Origin: Ascaphus truei
Taxonomy: Eukaryota > Chordata > Amphibia > Anura > Ascaphidae
Length of the DNA: 64,000 nt
Assembly (NCBI GenBank): GCA_036426205.1
Contig: CM071569.1
Coordinates: forward strand, 4,466,876-4,530,875
Direction of reading: 5' to 3'
In this document: piece after piece, positions 48,170 through 59,350 of the stretch
How the letters are laid out: each line of letters begins with the position of its first letter
Numbering within the stretch: the first letter of the stretch is position 1
The notes under the pieces: generated by a model
What the model saw: the letters and a program-made list of their open reading frames with translations, nothing else
What the model was told of the DNA's origin: nothing
Database searches by the model: none
Position numbers and translations under genes: made by a program

Positions 48170-48645
48170 TTTATTTCATATAGTGCTTTTCTCCCAATGG
48201 GTCTCAAAGTGCTTCACAATTACAGTATAGCGCGCGGTACGCAGCACATAAGAATATTACAGACACCGTCCCTGCCCAGATGAGCTAACAATCTATGATT
48301 TTTTGCCTGAGGCACAGGGTGATAAAGTGACTTGTCCAAGGTATGTACTGTATGTATGTCTTTATTTATATAGCGCCATTAATGTACATAGCGCTTCACA
48401 GCAGTAATATATGTGGTTATCAAATAAATAACAAATAATACAAATAACAGATCATGGAGAGAAGTGCTTCAGACATAAAAGTAACATTTAGGAAAATGAG
48501 TCCCTGTTCCGAAAAGCTTACAATCTAATTGGTAGGTAGGAAGAACGTACAGAGACAGTAGGAGGGCGTTCTGGTAAGGTCACAAGTAGCTGGCACTAGG
48601 TTCCCATGATTCAAACTCAGTTTCTTTAATCACCGAGCCACTCCT
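48170..48645 (+). repeat. LINE 3'-end-like repeat split by a nested repeat
   Basis: 48170-48340 (gtccctgcccagatgagc, cctgaggcacagggtgat, cttgtccaagg) continues at 48579 with tcacaagtagctggcac and ttcaaactcagtttc. The uninterrupted order is seen at 34975-35165. The interruption, 48341-48578, belongs to the AGCGCCATTAATGTAC family. aagg lies at both junctions and may be a short target duplication. Confidence 0.75.
48341..48578 (+). repeat. Nested AGCGCCATTAATGTAC repeat
   Basis: Begins tatgtactgtatgtatgtc and shares tttatatagcgccattaatg with 29281-29790. It ends at ctggtaagg, whereas the other copy runs on for about 270 bp, so this copy is 3'-truncated. Confidence 0.75.
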
Positions 48646-49040
48646 TTTATATGTGACATGCCACACGTGGATTTAGGTCAGACAACGGGAAATAAACTAC
48701 AGTAGTGTTTATGGTATAACAGTATTTATAAAGAAAGTAACAATGGACACTCTGGTACCTTATGATCCTTAACAGAAAGATCACTAAATACATCCCATAA
48801 CATAGTAACATTACACTCCCCATTCAACACTGCGTGGGTGTATGTCAGTGTCTGTTGCTGAGGCCACTCAATCCTGGGTATCAAGGCCTGTATGATGGGG
48901 CCGGAAAACAGTGGAGGTTGTTAGCTACTTATTATTGTAGCAGGCCTGCAAAATGCTTCGGTACCCCTTTATACTGCTTCCGTTGAAGATCCCCTCTGAC
49001 GTGGAAGTTCCTCCTGCTGCTCTCACTTGGATGCTCCACT

Positions 49041-49545
49041 GCTCTCCCTCCAGCCAGCGTCCCCTCACACAGGCGGAACGTAGACTGGCCCCGGGTTGCC
49101 AGCCAGCGTCCCCTCACACAGGCGGAACGTAGACTGGCCCCGGGTTGCCAGCCAGCGTCCCCTCACACAGGCGGAATGTAGACTGGCCCCGGGCCTCCAG
49201 CCAGCGTCCCCTCACACAGGCAGAACGTAGACTGGCCCCGGGCCTCCAGCCAGCGTCCCCTCACACAGGCGGAACGTAGACTGGCCCCGGGCCTCCAGCC
49301 AGCGTCCCCTCACACAGGCAGAACGTAGACTGGCCCCGGGCCTCCAGCCAGCGTCCCCTACACCGTCAAACATATACTTGCCCCGGGGTTGCCCGCAAGC
49401 GTCCCCTCACACAGGCGGAACGTAGACTGGCCCCGGGTTGCCAGCCAGCGTCCCCTCACACAGGTGGAACGTAGACTGGCCCCGGGTTGCCAGCCAGCGT
49501 CCCCTCACACAGGCGGAACGTAGACTGGCCCCGGGTTGCCAGCAG
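49041..49545 (+). repeat. 49-bp minisatellite, about 10 units
   Basis: cagccagcgtcccc starts at 49051, 49100 and 49149 (period 49) and continues to about 49540. Units carry either ccgggttgcc or ccgggcctcc, in blocks. The unit near 49350-49400 is badly degenerate. The arginine/glycine-rich frames on the minus strand are by-products. Confidence 0.92.
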
Positions 49546-50334
49546 TCAGCCCTGAGATCGCTCAGGTGCGCGCAGATCTGCTGTGGCAGCTCTGCCTCCG
49601 TGTGTCCTGCCTGGGACTCGTAGAGAGCTCCTTCCTTAATCCCGCCTGTCCAGAGTCCACTCTCATTAGCTGAGGTCCTGTCCTTCACAAGTCTCATCCT
49701 CCTGTACCAGAAGTGGCTGCCTGCTGCAGCACAGCATGCTGGGAGTTATAGTGTCCTATTGCAGCCAAGGGGCAGTGTATGTGTGTGCCACCTGCCTGCA
49801 CTTAAAAGGGGGTTACACATACATACAGCACGTGCTTCTTTCCTTGGGGTATTGTCTTCACGATAAAACCATGCTGAGGTGGCATTAGTCAGGTGGGTTC
49901 CAGAAACGTGATGGGAAGAGAGGGGGAAAAAGGAGAGAGAGGAGGAGATGAGGAAAGGGTGGGGGAGAGAGAGTTTTTTTGTACCACAGATGCTTTGCGG
50001 GTTTAGGCTAGTTTAAATACACAGGGCTCGACAAACCCACTCTCTGGCTTTTGGGAGCTGGCAAGGCAGCCTCCTCTCCCCTCAGTGGTTGTATTGCTGT
50101 AGCCAATCCCAACCCCTCCACGGCTGTTTGAACTTCCACCCTCGGGCGAATTGCAGTGCCCTGTCGCCAGAAGTCCCGCCCCCAGTAGTGACGTCCAGCA
50201 TGGCTTGCCCAATCAGGGCTGTGATGGAGGGGGGGGGGGGCAGCAGGGACAATGGTCCCGAGAATGGAGGCTGTAGGGGGCCCAGCCGGCACTGAGTTGG
50301 GCCTGACCTCTGGCCAGGCCCCAGCAGCAGGGGT
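49546..50334. other. Non-coding sequence between two minisatellites
   Basis: GC is higher than the window average, with a G run at 50228-50240. Minus frames at 50003-50292 have no recognisable domain. The words catgctgggagttatagtg and gcccaatcagggctgtgatg suggest decayed repeat. Confidence 0.4.
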
Positions 50335-51705
50335 TGGGGAGAGGAGATGTGATGTGCAGGGATTGGGTAGGGGAGAAGTGATGTGCAGGGGAGAGGAGAT
50401 GTGAGGTGCAGGGGGATAGGAGATGTGATGTGCAGGGGAGAGGAGATGTGATGTGCAGGGGGATATGAGATGTGATGTGCAGGGGGGAGAGGTGATGTGA
50501 TATGCAGGGGGGAGAGGAGATGTGGTGTGCAGGGGGGTAGGGAATGTGTGGAGTGGAGGAAGGGGTAGGATGAGGTGACTGCGGGGGGGGGTGTGGGAAG
50601 GGGGTGGCGGGGGAGGGTGTGGGGGGGGGGGGGGTGGGGTGGGGGGGGGGGGGGGGGAGGTTGGAGGGTGGGGGGGGGGGGGGGGTGGGTCGGGGGGGTG
50701 ATGGTGGTGTGTTGTTGGGCTGGGGGGGTGGGGGTTGGGGCGGGGCGGGGTGGGGGGTGGGTGTGGGGTGTTGGTGTGGGTGTGTGGGTGGGTGATGTTG
50801 TGTGGGTGGTGATGGTGGTTGTGGTGTGGGGGGGGTTGGGTGTGGGGTGGTTGGTGTGTGGTGTGTGGTGTGGTGATGTGGGGTGTTTGTGGGTGATGGT
50901 GGGTGTTGGGGGTGGGTGTGTGTGGGGTGTGTTGTGTGTGGGTGGGTGGTGTTGTGAGGGGGATAGGGTGGTTGGTGGTGCTGGTGGGTGGAGGTGATGA
51001 TATGCAGGGGGGGGAGAGGAGATGTGGTGGCAGGGTGTTGAGAGAGATGTGTTATCGGCAGGGGGAGAGAGGAGAGTGTGATTGTGCAGGGGGGAGAGGA
51101 GATGATGGTGCAGGGGGGATATGAGATGTGATGTGCGGGGGGAGAGGTGATGTGATATGCAGGGGGGAGAGGAGATGTGGTGTGCAGGGGGATAGGAGAT
51201 GTGATGTGCAGGGGGGAGAGGTGATGTGATGCAGGGGGGAGGGAGATGTGGTCATGGCAGGTTGGGAGATGTGTTGTGCAGGGGGAGAGGAGATGTGATG
51301 TGCGGGGGGAGAGGAGATGTGAGGTGCAGGGGGGATAGGAGATGTGATGTGCAGGGGGGAGAGGTGATGTGATATGCAGGGGGGAGAGGCAGATGTGGTG
51401 GCAGGGTTGAGGAGATGTGTTGTGCAGGGGGAGAGGAGATGTGATGTGCAGTGGGGAGAGGAGATGTGATGTGCAGGGGGGAGAGGAGATGTGATGTTAA
51501 GGGGGGAGAGGAGATGTGATGTGCCGAGGAGAGGAGATGTGATGTGCTGGGGAGAGGTGATGTGATGTGCAGGGGGTGGGAGAGGAGATGTGATGTGCAG
51601 GGGGTGGGGAGAGGAGATGTGATGTGCAGGGGGTGGGGAGAGGAGATGTGATGTGCAGGGGTTGGGGAGAGGAGATGTAATGTGCAGGGGGGAGAGGAGA
51701 TGTGA
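50335..51705 (+). repeat. ~25-bp minisatellite with a G/T-only core
   Basis: Units like ggggagaggagatgtgatgt plus gcag repeat across the interval. From about 50580 to 50990 the unit collapses into G and T only (ggtgggggg, gtgtgggtgtg), with runs of up to about 15 G. The frames on both strands, including one of 227 codons on the minus strand, are repeat artefacts. The G/T core may contain sequencing error. Confidence 0.9.
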
Positions 51706-51722
51706 ATTTTGTAATGCTATAT

Positions 51723-52011
51723 CAGGGGTGGCCAACTCAAGTCCTTAAGGGCCACCAAAAGGCCAGGTTTTAAGAATACCCCTGCTTCAGAACAGGTGGT
51801 TCAATCAGTGGCTTACTCATTGACTGGTCAACTCCAGTCTTCAAGGGCCACCAAAAGGTCAGCTATTAGAGATATCCCTGCTTCAGCACAGGATACTCAA
51901 TCAGCCATAGCCTTAGAATGAGCCACTGACTTAGCCACCTGTGCTGAAGCAGGGATATCCCTAATACCTGGCCTGTAGCTGTCCCTTGAGGACTGGCGTT
52001 GACCTCCCCTG
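51723..52011. mobile_element. Composite of two palindromic hAT MITEs
   Basis: The first starts CAGGGGTGGCC at 51723. A second left arm (ggtcaactccagtcttcaag) begins at about 51830 and continues through cagcacagg and cacctgtgctgaagcaggg to gacctcccctg at 52011. A MITE inserted into its relative, or an internal duplication, is the simplest reading. Confidence 0.75.
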
Positions 52012-52481
52012 CACTATAAAAATAAAAGGACACATAGATATCTGTAAGGTAGAAGACAGATTGAAACATAGCAGCACAATGAGCAGCAAAGTGTTAATTA
52101 TAGTGGCTGCCGAAAGCAGTTTGGCGGAACATCAGATACCTTGTAAAAACCTAATGCTGCAGAGAACAGTGTTTTTGTGACTCCATACACATCAACATTT
52201 ATAAACCCTGAAGAGAAATAGCCTTTCATCCACTCATATGTGGCTTGGTAAATGTTTAGCTGCTTGGTCCATAATTCTTCATCACCTCAGCAAGGATCCA
52301 TCAATTGTAGCAGTAGCAGCGACGTTACACTGGCCAGACTGCCAGGACTGTCTGATTGAACATCACGCCTATGCTCACCATTACGACCAGTGTTTTCTTC
52401 TCGAGTGGATGCACAGACTGCTCATTACCGGAGAGCTGTGATAGGTAAAAGATAATCAGAAGCTAGAGAAAAGGCTGCGCT

Positions 52482-52540
52482 GGGAGGTACAGTATGCAGG
52501 GAGGTACAGTATGCAGGGAGGTACAGTATGCAGGGAGGTT
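52482..52540 (+). repeat. 17-bp tandem repeat, ~3.5 units
   Basis: gggaggtacagtatgca starts at 52482, 52499 and 52516. Confidence 0.9.
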
Positions 52541-52810
52541 CTAGGTTGCTGTGGACTCTGGGCACCGGCCCCGACTTGCGTGTCCTCCTCCCACAATTCC
52601 CCAAGTGACTGTACGCTCCTTGTAGCGGGATCTGTGTTCTGCTGCTTGATACTTTTTACTGTTGGGACAATATGGAAATATTACAAAAACTGAAGAAAAA
52701 ATAAGCATAATTAGGCGCAGTAACTATTTAATTAAAAAAAAGCAGAACAGAACCCTCAATAAGCAATGGAAAGTCCTTGGGACACTTCACACCTTGGTAT
52801 GGTTTTTATT

Positions 52811-53240
52811 TTGCGCTCCGACGAGCGCAGGGACGCGGTGACTGCGGCCGTAGCCTTAGGACATGCGCACAAGTACCTGCACTGTAAGTGTCTTTGACAT
52901 GTACAGGATACAGAACGTACCCGCCACCAAAAACAACCCTTTTTAAAGCAGTTCCAAAAGTTTCAGCTGCGATGTGTGTTTGCGCATCAAGAGAAGAGCA
53001 GGAGATAGCAACGGGGTGGGGGGGGGGACGTGGTGAGGGCGCGGCCATTACATCACACGGCTGTGTCGAACTCATTGGCCTGAACCGTCGCCGTGACCTA
53101 GCCAGCCCCTGGCCGCCGGCAAAGGTGGTCGCGCATCGCGATTTCTGCAAGCGTTGCGCAGGCAGTGACTGGAGCTGGGCCCCATAGAGCGCTGTATCTT
53201 GTTCGCACATTGCACGCCACAGCGCGCGCAGCCACGAGCA
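52811..53240. mobile_element. CpG-rich segment, probable PIF/Harbinger-like MITE
   Basis: Contains gactgcggccgtagcc followed by tta, like other TTA-flanked GGC ends. It also has cattggcctgaaccg and gtgacctagcc, similar to the GC-rich segment at 16040-16440. It could be mistaken for a CpG-island promoter but shows no exon. Boundaries are approximate. Confidence 0.4.
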
Positions 53241-53756
53241 ATGGGGAGGAGGCCTAACTCTGATCTACACCCACAACATTACTTTGATGTAGTGATGTTA
53301 TGAACTTAGATGTGATTATCCAACTCGGTCACAACGTTTACCTTTCTTCGTTGTTTCAAAATTGGTGAAATGAGGCGTATATTAGCAAGTTTTGCATTGT
53401 GCGAATAAACCAAGAAAGAATAACACCTATTTGGCGAAATAGCAAATGAGTATTTAAGTGACATTTTCTTGGGTGAGTGAGTTACTTAAAACATTTCTGG
53501 GGAACACATTGAAAAACCAAAGACGGTCATATCCGCACATCACACGACAAAACAATGTTATATACTGTAGTGCTAATTATATGTTTATATATTTACATAT
53601 GTATTTTTATTATGGATGGATGGATTATTTTCAGGTCACAGCGCGTGATAGATTGCATTAGTGTCTTCTGCTTTACAGTAGATGTTGAGAAATGTTTGTT
53701 AGTATCAATATATCAAGGTTTTCTTCTATTATCAAACACTTTTGTCAGTCAGATAT

Positions 53757-53821
53757 TTAACCCCTTGAGTGTTCCATGACGTGACCTGAATATCATGAGG
53801 GCCAGCACTCTAAAGAGTTAA
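53757..53821. mobile_element. 65-bp TTAA-flanked MITE
   Basis: TTAA at both ends (53757-53760 and 53818-53821). Inner ends ccccttgagtg and cactctaaagag form imperfect inverted repeats. A TTAA target site is the hallmark of piggyBac-type elements. Similar left ends are at about 19698 and 43288. Confidence 0.6.
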
Positions 53822-53835
53822 CATCAAGCTATAAA

Positions 53836-54208
53836 CAGGGCCGCCCAGGGTGGGTTTGGGCCCCGGTGAAAAAAAAAATTGCCCCCCCCCTAGCAACTCT
53901 TTTCTCTCCCCCACTTAGCAGTGGCGGCCTCCTCCATTGCTGCCGCTCTCCTCCTTCTGAATCGTAGCATCAAATGACGCCGTGGAGATCACCAACGTGA
54001 TGTCGCACAACGTTGTGTTACCATGGTAACGTGACATCATTTGAAGCTGTGGCTCAGAAGGAGAAGGGGGCGGCAGGTAAGGAGTGACAAATAATGATAC
54101 TTCCGAGAGAGACAAAAACTCATGCAACATAGTCGGGCCCCGGGGCCCCTTCCAGACCCCGGTAATTTGTCCTGGCCCCCCCCTCCACCCCCCTTCTAAT
54201 CGGCCCTG
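53836..54208. mobile_element. hAT family 3 MITE, 373 bp, perfect TSD
   Basis: Starts CAGGGCCGCCCAGGG and ends ATCGGCCCTG. It is flanked by gctataaa on both sides (53828-53835 and 54209-54216). A tgacgtcat-like palindromic interior and gaaggag arms are present. A remnant of the palindromic hAT MITE (ggccaactccagtc, about 54225-54238) follows directly. Confidence 0.92.
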
Positions 54209-54269
54209 GCTATAAAGCAGAAATGGCCAACTCCAGTCAAATGGAGAGGTCTTAACAGAAACACACAGA

Positions 54270-54840
54270 CTGGGTTACTTTATAGATAATTGATGAGCAT
54301 TGTGTTCAGGACCATATCTCCAGAAGGACACAAATACATTAGAGATTGTGCATAGAAGGGCTGTTAAAATGGTGTGTGGTCTACAGCACACGACTTATCA
54401 GGAAAGACTAAATAATCTTAATATATACATCTTGGAGGAGAGAAGGGCGAGGAGGGGATATGATTGAAACTTTCCATTTGTTACTGTAAAGGGTTCCAAC
54501 AAAGTACAGGAATAAAGCATTTGTCAAAGCCCTTGGAGAAGTGGTCATGCTCTGAATCTAGACGGGCAGCATACATTAGGGGAAGTGTCAGGATGTACTT
54601 TTTCACAGAAATGGTGGTGGATTCATGGAAGAGTCTTTCAACAGAGCTAGTAAGGGCTAATACAGTAAGGGAATACAAAAATGCGTGGAATGGACATAAG
54701 GCTACCCTAAAAATGAAAGAAAGTCATACCTCAAATAGGGTCTCAGGGTTTACAGCAAATAGTAAACAGACAAGGTGTGTCTGTATTGACTGTCTGTTTT
54801 CATCAAAATCATATTTTTTTGTAAACTCCATCCCCTCTTG
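54270..54840 (+). pseudogene. Non-LTR retrotransposon ORF2 C-terminal fragment
   Basis: Plus-strand frames read RLNNLNIYILEERRARR (near 54410-54460), then, after a frameshift, SESRRAAYIRGSVRMYFFTE (54550-54610) and MVVDSWKSLSTELVRANTV (54611-54667). These match the usual C-terminus downstream of reverse transcriptase in CR1/L2-like LINEs of amphibians: ERL-LEERR, then a W-SL-x-E-V-A segment. No RT or endonuclease is present. It is a 5'-truncated dead copy, and a short relative lies at 63300-63390. Confidence 0.65.
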
Positions 54841-57046
54841 AATTTTCTTGATTGAAATTGTTTTACTTGTGTTGAAAATCTGAAAAGAGTAATCTTTTTA
54901 TATACTTTGCTGAAAATATTGCTCTCTTCTTTTGCAATACGTCACATACAGTAGTAATGTCTCCTTGACAAAGAATAGACCATGTGATTGGCTTTGCATC
55001 TGATAGCTACAGTAGCATGTTAATTCAAGACTAACTTTATCGCGTTGGAGGCTGACTGTGCAGGTTGACCTCCTCTTTCTCTGAAAATGCTTGACTTACC
55101 CATGCCACGAGGCGTCCCCTTTCTCAGGTCCCAAAGACCCACACCACACAACTTTTTTGGGGAGGATAACCTGGTTACATTTTTTTTAATAACAACATAT
55201 TAAGCACAACAATTAACCAGACTAGGGACCCGGCCAGATCGCTCCATTACCATTAGCCAAGTACTCGAGGGATACCCACAGCTTGTGCCTACATTGTTAC
55301 TCACCGCACAGTCCTCATGGTATAAATCTCATCATATGGAAGGACGCTCCCATTCCGTTCGCCTGCCGAGCAGGGAATGGCACCACTTCCCCAAACTTCC
55401 AATTACAAGATCATAGAAAAAACTGGGCTAAACATTCCCAGGATCAGAGCGACAGGGTATTAGACAGTACTTTGTCAAATAGTACAAAAGTACTCTTTGA
55501 CAAAGGGCAGGCTACACCTGAAACGCATCAGAGTTGTCTCATATACCCACCTATCTTGATGTCACCTATATCATCCTAAAAATAAATTGTTTTTAATCTA
55601 TTTGGATGTGCTATACTCCATTTTTCCTCCGCATGCTGTGCACCACTTTTTTCCACTGTGGATTACACAATTACAAGATCATACACCGCACCACAATGGG
55701 TCAATATTGACCGAGTCCCCCCTGTGTTACACTACTCCCGCCATACCTTCCCAAAGCTGCAACGATTAAACTGATCAATGGATGACATCCTTTTTCAACT
55801 CTCACCCCATAAACAATAAAAACAGGGCGGGTGGGAACTTCACTTCAGTTAAATACCCCTGTAACCTCCCACCCCCAATCCTGACCTCACTGCTCCTTAG
55901 GGGAAGGACCCCTCGAACCCTTAAATCATACTACCCCTCCCTCTACAGGTCCAGAGATGTCTTCCTCAACATATTAATAACTCACGTATGTTAATGTCTT
56001 TACAATGCCCCCTCAATGCTCCCTTCTTTCCCTGCAGTTTTTCTTCCTGCAGATTATAATGGCATTGCCAATACCTGCATTCAATACCATTCAAAGTCTC
56101 GCTAAAGAGACGGAGAACATGCCTGGTATAAAGATTTTAATGAAGGTGCATATACAAAACAAAAGCTAAGAACTGCCACTGAACAAAGGTAATTGTAGCA
56201 AGATCTGTATTTCATTCTGAGCCTACTAGCATGTAATACGACGTGAAATAATGACAATGTATTGATAGATAACTGCACACTATCAAGATGGGCGCAGACA
56301 GGAATATAGCTGAGCTTTGGCTCGGAGCTCATGTCTTGCCGAGTGCAACAAAACCATTGTAATCTAGACCTGAGAACAGGCCACCTTGCCACTGGCACAG
56401 CAGACATGAAAATGACTTTACAGCTACAAATGTTGACAAATTTACATGGTCTGTCAACAGGGATTTTCTCAGGTCTGTTTGATGGAGTTTTGTAGCATGC
56501 GGATTACAACATCTGCTCCCCAGGAGTACTTACGAGGAATGCAGGCCCACATGGGGTGCAAGAACTGGCAGGCTGCCCAAGCAGCTGAGCCATAACTTGG
56601 TGCTCGTATGAAATGCTGTAGAACAGGAAAGTCAAATTAACATTAAATTAACACTAAGGAGTCTAGGTGTCAGGCTCATGCATACTAAACCCTTCATATA
56701 CTTTCGGCTTGCAACTGTATCAAATGTAAGAGAATGACATTCAGTGCTTTGCTTTGGAGTGTGTTCCAGTTCTCTTTAGCAATGAAAGAGTTAACAAACA
56801 TTACAAAAAAAAAATACTTCGACGGAGATCAATGAATCGCTCTCCAGCATTTTTTCCATTGAGATCAATGAATCAGGCTGTGGCTGAAATCACAGACAAT
56901 GTACAGCAATCCAAGATAGGAGTCTCCTGGGGTTGATATGTTAAAGCGAGGCATTAATTACAAATCCACTGCATGAGCAAAGATGGGAAAGTGCTGTGAA
57001 GGCTGGGGCTATATCTATTCTGCGTTACTACGGACATTAAACTGAT
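54841..57046. other. Non-coding; one GAAACGCATC motif
   Basis: tttgacaaagggcaggctac, then acctgaaacgcatcag at 55497-55531, precedes an AATAAA at about 55579. Nothing else was recognised. No exons are supported. Confidence 0.45.
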
Positions 57047-57688
57047 ATTTATTTATTTTCATTTAGAAAATGTTTTACCAGGAAGTAACACATTGAGAGT
57101 TACCTCTCGTTTTCAAGTATGTCCTGGGCATTGAGTTATGATGCAAGTTATTGCATGCACAGATAGAGATAATATGTTATAGGCGTATGTAACAGTTACA
57201 GACCAGATTAAAATGTGAGACAGCGTTAGTTTTGGTAGAACTTAAACTGGTGGTGGATGTGAGAGAGTCCGGTAGATTGTTCCAGTTTTGGGTGCACGGT
57301 AAGAGAAGGAGGAGCGGCCGGATACTTTGCTGAACCTTGGGACCATGAAAAGTCTTTTGGAGTCTGATCTCAGATGACAAGTGCTGCATGTGGTAGGGGT
57401 GAGAGGAGCTTGTTCAGATAGCTGGGTAGCTTGCCCAGAAAGTATTTGAAGGCAAGACAGGAAAGGTGAACTTTGCACCTAGACTCAAGTGATGACCAAT
57501 CTAGTTCTTTGAGCATTTCACAGTGATGTGTGTTGTAGTTGCATTGGAGAACAAAATGTCATATTGAATTGTAGAGGGTATCAAGTTTGCTAAGGTGGTT
57601 TGGGGTGCTGAGCCTTATACTATGTTCCAATAGTTGATAATTGGCATTAGCATCTGCTGTGCGATACGCTTTCTGACCAGCAGACTTA

Positions 57689-58412
57689 GGCTAAGGCCCC
57701 GCTCCCAGAGTCAGCGCACCCGCACTGCAGACAGGCGGTGCGCTGACATACACAGACCGCGATATGTGGTCTGTAGGGAGCGGGAGCCGGAGCGGGAGGT
57801 GGGCGGGAGTGGGAGGCTTGACAGGGAGTGGGGGCGTGGCTTGAGCGGAGGGACCCGCTACTCTCTCCCCCCCTCCCTCCCTCCACGGACTCGGGCTGGA
57901 GCTGGAGCTGCTGAGGGTAAGTTTAAACACACACACACGCAGGCACTCATACATACACACACACACACACACACACAGGCAGGCACTCACGCACTCATAC
58001 ACACACACGCGCGCACACACAGGCAGGTACTCACGCACTCATACACACACACACACAGACGGAGGCAGGCACTCACGCACTCAGGCACACACATACACAC
58101 ACAGACAGGCACGCACGCACTCAGACACACACACAGACAGGCACTCACCTGCTTTCACTCCACACTCCTCCCCGCTCCCCGAAGCCTCTCCTCCTCCCGA
58201 AGCCTCCCCTCCCCATTGGCTCACAGCCACACCACGTGACGCGTCAACGCTAGGAAACACCATTCTCTTGTGTCTCCTAGCGGCTGACGCGCCACAGCGT
58301 GTAGTCAGCTGTGCCGCCAGGGGGGACCGGGACCGGCTCGCGAGGATTCCCCTGCTGGTGGGGAACTTGCGACATGGCCGCCCGCGCCAACGAGCGCAGC
58401 GGGACCGAGGCC
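57689..58412. mobile_element. 724-bp PIF/Harbinger-like MITE inside the LINE
   Basis: Starts GGCTAAGGCCCCGCTCCC and ends GGGACCGAGGCC. It is flanked by TTA on both sides (57686-57688 and 58413-58415), the TWA-type duplication of PIF/Harbinger. The interior is CpG-rich with a CA-rich minisatellite at 57925-58145 (caggcaggcactcacgcact units). Removing it joins two LINE coding segments in phase, which fixes its boundaries independently. Confidence 0.85.
57925..58145 (+). repeat. CA-rich minisatellite inside the MITE
   Basis: Tandem (CA)n and caggcaggcactcacgcact modules, about 35-45 bp apart. The histidine/threonine-rich plus frame crossing it is an artefact. Confidence 0.85.
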
Positions 58413-58872
58413 TTAGGAAAGATTTGTTCCTGTAAAGTACACCTAGTTTGGCATAGGTTTTGGATGTCAGGGCATCAATGTGCATCTCGAATGTTAAGTG
58501 GGAGTCAAACCATATGCCTAAGTATTTAAAACTAGTAACAGGAGTTACGGTGGTATTAGCATTGGTTATGATCTGAAACTCAGTCATTGGAAGCCTTAAA
58601 AATGTAGCCTTGGTCCCAAATAGCATTGTTACAGTCTTGTCCGTGTTTAAAAACAATTTGTTTTGTGAAATCCAATTTTCAAGTCTCAAAAAGTCAGACT
58701 GAAGTATGTGTTCAAGGTCAGAGAGGCTGTGGCTGTGTGCATATAGGATTGTGTCATCTGCATACATGTGTATTGAGGCTTCCTTACACGCTGTGGGAAG
58801 ATCATTGATGAACTCTGAGAAGCGTGGGGACCCCAGGATACCCGGCACGCGTGCAGCAGCCAATACATGGGC

Positions 58873-59350
58873 AGTAGCCTTACAGCAGCAGTCCAAGCTG
58901 CCGTTTAAAAAAATAAATAAACATTTTCCCTTTAAAATGTGCATCAATACAATTTACACAATGATAAGTAATTAGCTAAGTTGCTGATCGATCCGTTCTC
59001 CTGTGATCGATCGTCGAAGATTCGGCTCGGGGGGTTCACTAAATGGCTGTCGGTGCAGCAGAAAAGGACCAAAGATGCAAAGTTCTGTAGGGAAGATCAT
59101 GGGACCAGGCAGTCACTAGATACAATTGGTGCACTGCTAGAGAGAGGGCAGGGCTCAAAAATGGGTGTGCCAGAGCCTGTTTCAGAAGAGGAAGGGGATG
59201 ATTTTGTAAATGGTTGCTATAGAAACATAAAAGGCTTGTTACATTATAATACATTAAAAATGTCATTCAGAGTTGTTGTTGTTTTTTTAATGGTTTTTGT
59301 AATGTTACAAGTATTTCCTCTTAGTAGAGAACTGATTTATTCTTAATCTC
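58873..59350 (+). mobile_element. TTAAAGC-ended MITE, copy 5 of 5
   Basis: Starts cagcagtccaagctgccg directly next to the LINE RT domain and includes tgatcgatcgtcgaagattc, ggtgcactgctagagagagg and gaactgatttattctt at the right end. It is the longest plus-strand copy, with a frame of about 120 codons crossing it. Confidence 0.8.

Larger units (their letters stand above)
57047..58857 (-). pseudogene. L2/CR1/Rex1-like LINE reverse transcriptase, split by a MITE
   Basis: On the minus strand from about 58857 the frame shows the RT boxes VPGILGSP (normally VPQGSILGP), INDLP, the catalytic HMYADDTILY (YADD at 58764-58753), NKLFLNTDKT, and FKYLGIWFDSHLTF, then AKLGVLYRNKSFL. This frame stops at 58413, where a 724-bp MITE begins. 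On the far side (below 57689) the sequence resumes with LLVRKRIAQQ in the expected reading phase. ORF2 C-terminal words (SFSYRAPK, then NNLPDSL in another frame) lead to a 3' tail at 57140-57047. YADD is intact, but the N-terminus is replaced by another MITE at 58873, the VPQGS box is altered and late frameshifts exist. The copy cannot be active. Confidence 0.88.

Noticed and set aside
48650..48740. Possible LTR retrotransposon segment (aataaactacagtagtg, tataacagtatttataaag)
   Set aside because: No paired LTR, primer site or pol motif was seen nearby.
49041..49545. CRISPR-like array
   Set aside because: The units are contiguous 49-bp repeats without unique spacers, in a vertebrate genome: a minisatellite. 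The same applies to the 23-, 27- and 46-bp arrays.
51052..51735. 227-codon minus-strand frame rich in His, Ser and Pro
   Set aside because: A pure translation of the GATGTGATGTGC minisatellite.
52811..53240. Second CpG-island promoter
   Set aside because: The CpG-rich content matches the window's GC-rich MITEs and there is no exon with a donor site.
58081..58947. 288-codon frame as a host gene
   Set aside because: The central part is a LINE reverse transcriptase with YADD; both ends read into inserted MITE sequence.
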